Positions 5,574 through 9,292 of a stretch of 9,292 nt of DNA are shown one piece after another. The position numbers and the translations under genes were made by a program. The DNA is from an uncultured Clostridia bacterium. Its GTDB lineage: Bacteria; Bacillota; Clostridia; TANB77; CAG-508. Below the pieces are notes generated by a model. The model saw only the letters and a program-made list of their open reading frames with translations, searched no databases and was not told where the DNA came from. The stretch covers positions 1-9,292 of the forward strand of contig CAKPHJ010000037.1 of NCBI GenBank assembly GCA_934157205.1. Reading direction: 5' to 3'. Position 1 is the first letter of the stretch; every line of letters begins with the position of its first letter.

Positions 5574-5602
5574 ATTATATGTTAAGCCTTTTTGATTGTA
5601 AA
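5574..5602 (-). promoter_or_regulatory. Sigma-A-type promoter of spo0A (proximal)
   Basis: On the minus strand TTTACA (-35; 5597-5602) is followed by exactly 17 nt and a perfect TATAAT (-10; 5574-5579). The -35 matches consensus at five of six positions. Transcription would start near 5567, giving a leader of about 130 nt before the spo0A ATG. Confidence 0.65.
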
Positions 5603-5616
5603 TTTTTTACATTTCA

Positions 5617-5645
5617 ATTATACTATTTCTTTTCAATAAAAGCAA
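5617..5645 (-). promoter_or_regulatory. Second candidate promoter of spo0A (distal)
   Basis: On the minus strand TTGCTT (-35; 5640-5645), 17 nt, and a perfect TATAAT (-10; 5617-5622). The -35 is weak (three of six). It lies 43 bp upstream of the proximal promoter in the same orientation. In Bacillus spo0A also has two promoters, one of them sigma-H dependent, but no sigma-H motif was recognised here. Confidence 0.4.
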
Positions 5646-5701
5646 TAGTATTTGGAAAAAAATTCCAAAACTAGTGTGTAAAGGTTACAATAATACCTAT
5701 T

Positions 5702-6346
5702 TTATTGCATTTTCTCTATGTATTTTTTACACATATGTTCAATACTTTCTAAAATAATTTTTTTTGATTTATAATCTTCAAATATTTTTATTGTTTTTTG
5801 CATTTCTAATTCAATATTGCAAATAATATTTTCTAAATATTCAACTTTTACTATATTTATGTCATTTTTTTTGCAATAATATTTAAAGTTTTCAAATTCC
5901 GAATAATTTAATATTACTTTTAACTTGTCTCCTATGCATTTTTTGACAATGTTAGCACTACTTATAGCTTTTTGCAAACTTTCTGAATAAGCTCTAACCA
6001 AACCTCCTGTGCCTAATAAGATTCCTCCAAAATATCTTGTTACAACAACCAATATATTTAATAAATTATTTTTTTTCAATATATTTAGCATAGGTGAACC
6101 TGCTGTTCCAGATGGTTCACCATCATCACTAGATTTTTCTATAATTTGATTATCATTTAAAATTCTATATGCAAAACAATTATGTCTTGCTGAAAAGTTT
6201 TCCTTTTTTATATTTTTTAAATTTTCTTCAACTTGTTTTATATTTTCTACGTAAAAAACATTTGCAATAAATCTAGATTTTTTTTCTATTATTTCATATT
6301 GTGTATTATTTTTAATTGTTATAAATTCTTTCATATGTCCACTCAT
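5702..6346 (-). CDS. yigZ: YigZ/IMPACT family protein (UPF0029 plus DUF1949)
   Basis: This is a 214-residue protein of the usual family length. The N-terminal UPF0029/IMPACT domain shows the family signatures in order: EKKSRFIANV (21-30), ARHNCFAYRI (53-62), SDDGEPSGTAGSPML (73-87) and VTRYFGGILLGTGGLVRAY (102-120). The rest is the DUF1949 ferredoxin-like domain. Family members bind nucleic acids or translation components. The eukaryotic relative IMPACT modulates Gcn2, and the bacterial role is not settled. The ATG at 6346 has a poor ribosome binding site, and an in-frame ATG at 6334 is an alternative. It begins 12 nt after the flavoprotein gene stops, so translation probably depends on that gene and the two form an operon. 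Confidence 0.93.
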   Translation of the reverse strand: MSGHMKEFITIKNNTQYEIIEKKSRFIANVFYVENIKQVEENLKNIKKENFSARHNCFAYRILNDNQIIEKSSDDGEPSGTAGSPMLNILKKNNLLNILVVVTRYFGGILLGTGGLVRAYSESLQKAISSANIVKKCIGDKLKVILNYSEFENFKYYCKKNDINIVKVEYLENIICNIELEMQKTIKIFEDYKSKKIILESIEHMCKKYIEKMQ

Positions 6347-6358
6347 TTCTATAAGTTT

Positions 6359-7609
6359 TTAAAAATTACATCCTGCTGTATAACCTGTAGAATATGCAAT
6401 TTGTAAATTAAATCCGCCTGTATAGCTATCTACATCAATAATTTCTCCAGCAAAATATAATCCTTTTATTATTTTAGACTCCATTGTTTTAGGATTAATT
6501 TCTTTTATATTTATTCCACCACTTGTAATAATAGCTTCTTCTATTGGTCTAAATCCACTTATTTCAAATTCTAAATTTTTTAAACATTTTATTATTTTTT
6601 TTCGTTCTTCTTTTTTTATTTCATTCACTTTTCTTTCAGGATTTATTTCACTATTTTTTATTATTATAGGAATCATTTTTTGTGGCAATAATTTATCTAA
6701 TGCATTTTTATAATTTTTATTTTTATATTCTTGAAAATCTCTTAATATTCTATCATTTAACTTTTCTTCTGTTAACGCTGGTTTTAAGTCTATAGATAAA
6801 ATTATCTTTTTATTTTTAATTTGTTCATCTATATTTTTTGTTCTAACAAGATGTGCTGACAAACTTAATATTATAGGTCCAGAAACTCCAAAATGTGTAA
6901 ATATCATTTCTCCAAAATCTTCATATATATTTTTTTTATTTTCCAAATTATATACTTTTATTTTTACATTTCTTAAACTAAGTCCTTGCAGTTTTTTACA
7001 TATATCTTTTTCATATAATGTAATAGGTACTAGTGATGGCTTTATTTTTGTAATTGTGTGTCCTAATTGTTCTGCTATTTTATATCCATCACCAGTTGAA
7101 CCTGTTAATGGATAACTTTTTCCACCTGTAGCTAATATTATTTTATCTGCACTTATTGTTTCATTATTTGTTTTTACACCAACAACTTTTTTTTCTTCAT
7201 TTATAATAATTGATTCCACTTTTGTGTTGTACTGAATTTTAACATTTAATTCTTTTAATCTTTTTTTAAAGCATTCTAAAACATCTAATGATTTATCTGT
7301 AACCGGAAATATTCGATTTCCTCTTTCTTCCTTGACATTAAGTCCTTGTTTTTTCAAAAAACTTATTATATCTTTATTATTATAATTTTTAAATACGCTA
7401 TATAAAAACATACCATTTCCAGGTGTATTTTTTATAAAATCCTCTATTTCTAAGGAAGATGTTATATTACATCTTCCTTTACCTGTTATTAATAATTTTC
7501 TTCCTAACTGTTGCATTTTTTCAAGTAAAATAACTTCATTTCCGTTTTCCTTTGCAGTTATAGCAGACATCATGCCACTTGGACCTCCACCTATCACAAC
7601 AACTTTCAT
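6359..7609 (-). CDS. BaiN/HI0933 family FAD-dependent oxidoreductase
   Basis: This is a 416-residue, full-length protein. The N-terminal Rossmann dinucleotide fold has GGGPSG at 7-12 and the acidic ribose-binding E30. The signatures of this family follow: LGRKLLITGKGRCNIT (35-50), ILATGGKSYPLTGSTGDG (158-175), MIFTHFGVSGP in the middle, TSGGI, and at the C-terminus GLYFAGEIIDVDSYTGGFNL (383-402) closing the FAD site. Members are called NAD(P)/FAD-dependent oxidoreductases (HI0933, YhiN, YtfP). One clostridial member, BaiN, was reported in bile-acid dehydroxylation, but most have no known substrate, so no substrate is assigned. Start: ATG 7609 after GGAAGGAT. It is cotranscribed with the YigZ gene. 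Confidence 0.93.
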   Translation of the reverse strand: MKVVVIGGGPSGMMSAITAKENGNEVILLEKMQQLGRKLLITGKGRCNITSSLEIEDFIKNTPGNGMFLYSVFKNYNNKDIISFLKKQGLNVKEERGNRIFPVTDKSLDVLECFKKRLKELNVKIQYNTKVESIIINEEKKVVGVKTNNETISADKIILATGGKSYPLTGSTGDGYKIAEQLGHTITKIKPSLVPITLYEKDICKKLQGLSLRNVKIKVYNLENKKNIYEDFGEMIFTHFGVSGPIILSLSAHLVRTKNIDEQIKNKKIILSIDLKPALTEEKLNDRILRDFQEYKNKNYKNALDKLLPQKMIPIIIKNSEINPERKVNEIKKEERKKIIKCLKNLEFEISGFRPIEEAIITSGGINIKEINPKTMESKIIKGLYFAGEIIDVDSYTGGFNLQIAYSTGYTAGCNF

Positions 7610-7655
7610 TTTTTATCCTTCCTATATTAACTACATTTATAAATTATGTATTAAT

Positions 7656-7684
7656 TTTATATTAAATATTTTACATATACACAA
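7656..7684 (-). promoter_or_regulatory. Candidate promoter of the flavoprotein/yigZ operon
   Basis: On the minus strand TTGTGT (-35; 7679-7684), 17 nt, TATAAA (-10; 7656-7661), about 45 nt before the start at 7609. The -10 is good and the -35 half-matching. The gap after the PLP-enzyme gene is large enough (113 bp) for an independent promoter. Confidence 0.4.
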
Positions 7685-7722
7685 ATAAACTAATAATTGA
7701 AACATTTTAACTGCTCTTAAAA

Positions 7723-8955
7723 TTATTTTTGCATATATTCTATTGCTTTAATTATTCCTAATTTACCATAATCGTATGTTAGTCCACCTTGCATATATGC
7801 TATATATGGTGCTCTAATTGGTCCATCACAGCTAAGTTCTATTGTAGAACCTTGTGTAAATGTTCCTGCCGCCATAATAACTTTGTCATCATATCCACCC
7901 ATTTCACCTGGATATGGAATTACATCAGAGTCTATTGGTGACCCTCTTTGTATTCCTTGGCAAAACTTAATTAAATTTTCTTCTGTTTTTAAATGTATTG
8001 TTTGTACAATATCAGCTCTTTCTTCATTATATTTAGGATCAACTGTGTATCCTAATTTTTCTAAAATTGCACTTGAAAATACTGCAGTTTTAACACTACT
8101 TGCAACAACAGATGGAGCAAAAAATAGCCCCTTAATTAACTGAGTATTTTGATTTAAAGATGGTCCTATTTCTTTTCCTATTCCTGGTGCAGTAAGTCTT
8201 TCAGCACATAATTCGACTAAATCTTTTCTACCTACTATATATGCACCTGAAGTAGCAATTCCTGCCCCTAAATTTTTCATTAATGATCCTACAATAATAT
8301 CTGCACCTACTTCTATTGGTTCTCTATCTTGTACAAACTCTCCATAACAATTATCTACCATTATTATTACTTCTTTGTTTACTTCTCTTATTTGACTTAT
8401 TACATTTTCTATTTTTTCAATTGTTAAACTTTTTCTTGTAGAATAACCTCTTGATCTTTGAATTTCTACTAGTTTTATATCATTTTTGGCTAATCTTTCT
8501 TTTATTTTATTTGTATCAAAGTCATTATTTAATAAATCAATTTGTTCATATTCTATATTAAATGATTTTAGTGAACTTTTGCTTTTTTCGTTTCCTATTC
8601 CAATTACAGTTTGAAGTGTATCATATGGTTCTCCTGTAATACTAAGCATTTTTTCATTTGGTCTTAATAATGCAAATAATGTTATAGCTAATGCATGAGT
8701 TCCTGAAATAAGCTGTGTTCTTACTAAACTATCCTCTGCTTTGAAAATTTTACTATATATTTCTTCAATTTTATTTCTTCCTGGTTCGTCTATTCCATAA
8801 CCTGTTGACGAATTTAGGTGTGCTTCTTGTAAATGACATTCTTGAAATGCTTGCAATACTTTTTTGCTATTATTACTACAAGTTCTATCTATTTTTTCAA
8901 AAATTGGCTTTATTTCATTTTCTACCTCTTTTACTAATTGTTCTGTTATTTTCAT
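7723..8955 (-). CDS. Methionine gamma-lyase-like PLP enzyme (YnbB, 'aluminium resistance' family)
   Basis: This is a 410-residue, full-length fold-type I PLP enzyme. Visible features are STGYGIDEPGR (50-60), the cofactor phosphate loop SGTHALA (84-90), ITGEPYDTLQ (106-115), the D201 that would contact the pyridine nitrogen in IIMVDNCYGEF, and the Schiff-base lysine K227 in VGSLMKNLG, followed by the glycine-rich GAGIATSGAYIVGR. These are hallmarks of the family related to cystathionine/methionine gamma-lyases and named after an aluminium resistance protein. The physiological substrate is not established, and in many Firmicutes the gene sits near hfq or glnR, which are not seen here. Start: ATG 8955 after AAGGAAGGG. 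It probably has its own promoter at 9018-9046. Confidence 0.93.
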   Translation of the reverse strand: MKITEQLVKEVENEIKPIFEKIDRTCSNNSKKVLQAFQECHLQEAHLNSSTGYGIDEPGRNKIEEIYSKIFKAEDSLVRTQLISGTHALAITLFALLRPNEKMLSITGEPYDTLQTVIGIGNEKSKSSLKSFNIEYEQIDLLNNDFDTNKIKERLAKNDIKLVEIQRSRGYSTRKSLTIEKIENVISQIREVNKEVIIMVDNCYGEFVQDREPIEVGADIIVGSLMKNLGAGIATSGAYIVGRKDLVELCAERLTAPGIGKEIGPSLNQNTQLIKGLFFAPSVVASSVKTAVFSSAILEKLGYTVDPKYNEERADIVQTIHLKTEENLIKFCQGIQRGSPIDSDVIPYPGEMGGYDDKVIMAAGTFTQGSTIELSCDGPIRAPYIAYMQGGLTYDYGKLGIIKAIEYMQK

Positions 8956-8977
8956 TTTTACCCTTCCTTACATAATG

Positions 8978-9000
8978 TGATTACTGAATTTTTGTAATCA
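8978..9000. repeat. Inverted repeat in the leader of the PLP-enzyme gene
   Basis: TGATTAC (8978-8984) and GTAATCA (8994-9000) form a 7-bp perfect dyad with a 9-nt loop, between the promoter and the ribosome binding site. It could be an operator or a weak mRNA hairpin. No further support was seen. Confidence 0.3.
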
Positions 9001-9017
9001 TATTTTTATCATTTATT

Positions 9018-9046
9018 ATTTTAATATATAATTGGAATTTTTTCAA
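9018..9046 (-). promoter_or_regulatory. Sigma-A-type promoter of the PLP-enzyme gene
   Basis: On the minus strand TTGAAA (-35; 9041-9046) is followed by 17 nt and TAAAAT (-10; 9018-9023). Each hexamer matches consensus at five of six positions. It lies about 60 nt before the start codon at 8955. Confidence 0.55.
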
Positions 9047-9067
9047 GTATACAATAGTGATTGCAGC

Positions 9068-9100
9068 TTTTATATACTAGGACTTTCCTAGTATATAAAA
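9068..9100. repeat. Perfect 15-bp inverted repeat with 3-nt loop
   Basis: TTTTATATACTAGGA (9068-9082) and TCCTAGTATATAAAA (9086-9100) are exact inverted copies around CTT. The repeat sits 22 bp upstream of the -35 of the PLP-enzyme promoter and directly abuts the terminator at 9097-9150, whose U-run it uses as its own arm. It has no separate T-run of its own. It could be a second terminator hairpin, an RNA-stabilising element or an operator. Confidence 0.6.
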
Positions 9101-9150
9101 AGACCTAAGCTTTAGTAAAATTTTTCTTACTTTTAAGCTTAAGTCCTTTT
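9097..9150 (-). terminator. Terminator of the surface-protein gene (possibly bidirectional)
   Basis: Positions 9097-9112 pair with 9135-9150 around AAGCTT arms, with an extra inner AGTAA/TTACT stem (9114-9118, 9127-9131). The two plus-strand mismatches (A9101/C9146, C9105/A9142) both become G-U wobbles in the leftward RNA, giving a continuous 16-bp stem that ends in a U-run. A T-rich tract also follows on the plus strand. It lies about 40 nt after the stop at 9190. Confidence 0.7.
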
Positions 9151-9189
9151 ATTTTATTTTTTAGTTTTTATTGTATTTTAGTAAAGCTT

Positions 9190-9292
9190 TTATAATACAT
9201 ATTTCTTTATTAAAGCTACTCCGCTTGCTACTGTTACCAATACTATAAATCCTAATGTAAAGTATATTCTCATTTGTCCTGTACTTACTGAT
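9190..9292 (-). CDS. C-terminal end of a probable membrane-anchored surface protein (5' part beyond window)
   Basis: The last 33 codons of a leftward gene enter at the right edge. After the sequence STGQ come a hydrophobic span (about 20 residues, IYFTLGFIVLVTVASGVALI) and a short basic end KKYVL. A TG dipeptide, a hydrophobic helix and a short positive tail are the layout of Gram-positive cell-wall sorting signals, but a full LPXTG motif is not visible in the part present. The gene is followed by a clear terminator. Identity cannot be given from this fragment. Confidence 0.6.
   Translation of the reverse strand, partial: SVSTGQMRIYFTLGFIVLVTVASGVALIKKYVL

Noticed and set aside
5651..5669. 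TTTGGAA/TTCCAAA 7-bp inverted repeat as terminator of the YigZ gene
   Set aside because: It is a short AT-rich stem with a 5-nt loop and no T-run after it on either strand.
7705..7722. TTTTAA/TTAAAA hairpin directly after the PLP-enzyme stop codon
   Set aside because: It is a six-pair, all-AT stem without a T-run, too weak to call a terminator.
7883..8143. Plus-strand 86-codon frame
   Set aside because: It lies wholly within the PLP-enzyme gene on the other strand and has no recognisable domain.

Overview
The window is strongly AT-rich and comes from a Gram-positive, endospore-forming bacterium of the Clostridia type. The evidence is a complete spo0A master regulator, strong AGGAGG-type ribosome binding sites, PASTA and surface-anchor-like membrane proteins, and codons that nearly all end in A or T. 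The species cannot be fixed from the sequence.

Left part (1-3110): a leftward three-gene operon encodes a DUF4190-like/PASTA membrane protein, a zinc-ribbon membrane protein with a C-terminal LKSPSSADFP-type domain, and a multi-spanning membrane protein that runs off the left edge. Divergent from it is a rightward two-gene operon: a 58-residue ribbon-helix-helix (RHH) protein and a 251-residue DUF5677-like protein. That operon ends at a rho-independent terminator. Facing it is a very compact leftward gene for a 31-residue protein, with its own promoter, 5' hairpin, ribosome binding site and terminator.

Middle (3111-4621): a leftward tyrosine recombinase with all catalytic residues is followed, after a 1-nt gap, by a 92-residue unknown protein. 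The recombinase lies just beyond the 3' end of spo0A, so the left part of the window reads as accessory DNA, probably an integrated element or its remnant. No clear pair of attachment sites was found.

Right part (4622-9292): chromosomal housekeeping genes, all leftward. They are spo0A with two candidate sigma-A promoters in a long AT-rich leader, a YigZ/IMPACT family protein, a BaiN/HI0933-type flavoprotein in an operon with it, a PLP enzyme of the methionine gamma-lyase-like (YnbB) family, a terminator/inverted-repeat cluster, and the C-terminal end of a probable membrane-anchored surface protein.

The most unusual area is 2812-3099. The terminators of the two convergent transcripts have loops that are exact complements of each other, which would allow a kissing interaction between the RHH/DUF5677 mRNA and the small-ORF mRNA. 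A 26/27-bp direct repeat brackets the small gene, and one copy covers its start codon. Together with the RHH plus DUF5677 pair, this is the best candidate for an undescribed small regulatory or toxin-antitoxin-like system. That reading is an inference.
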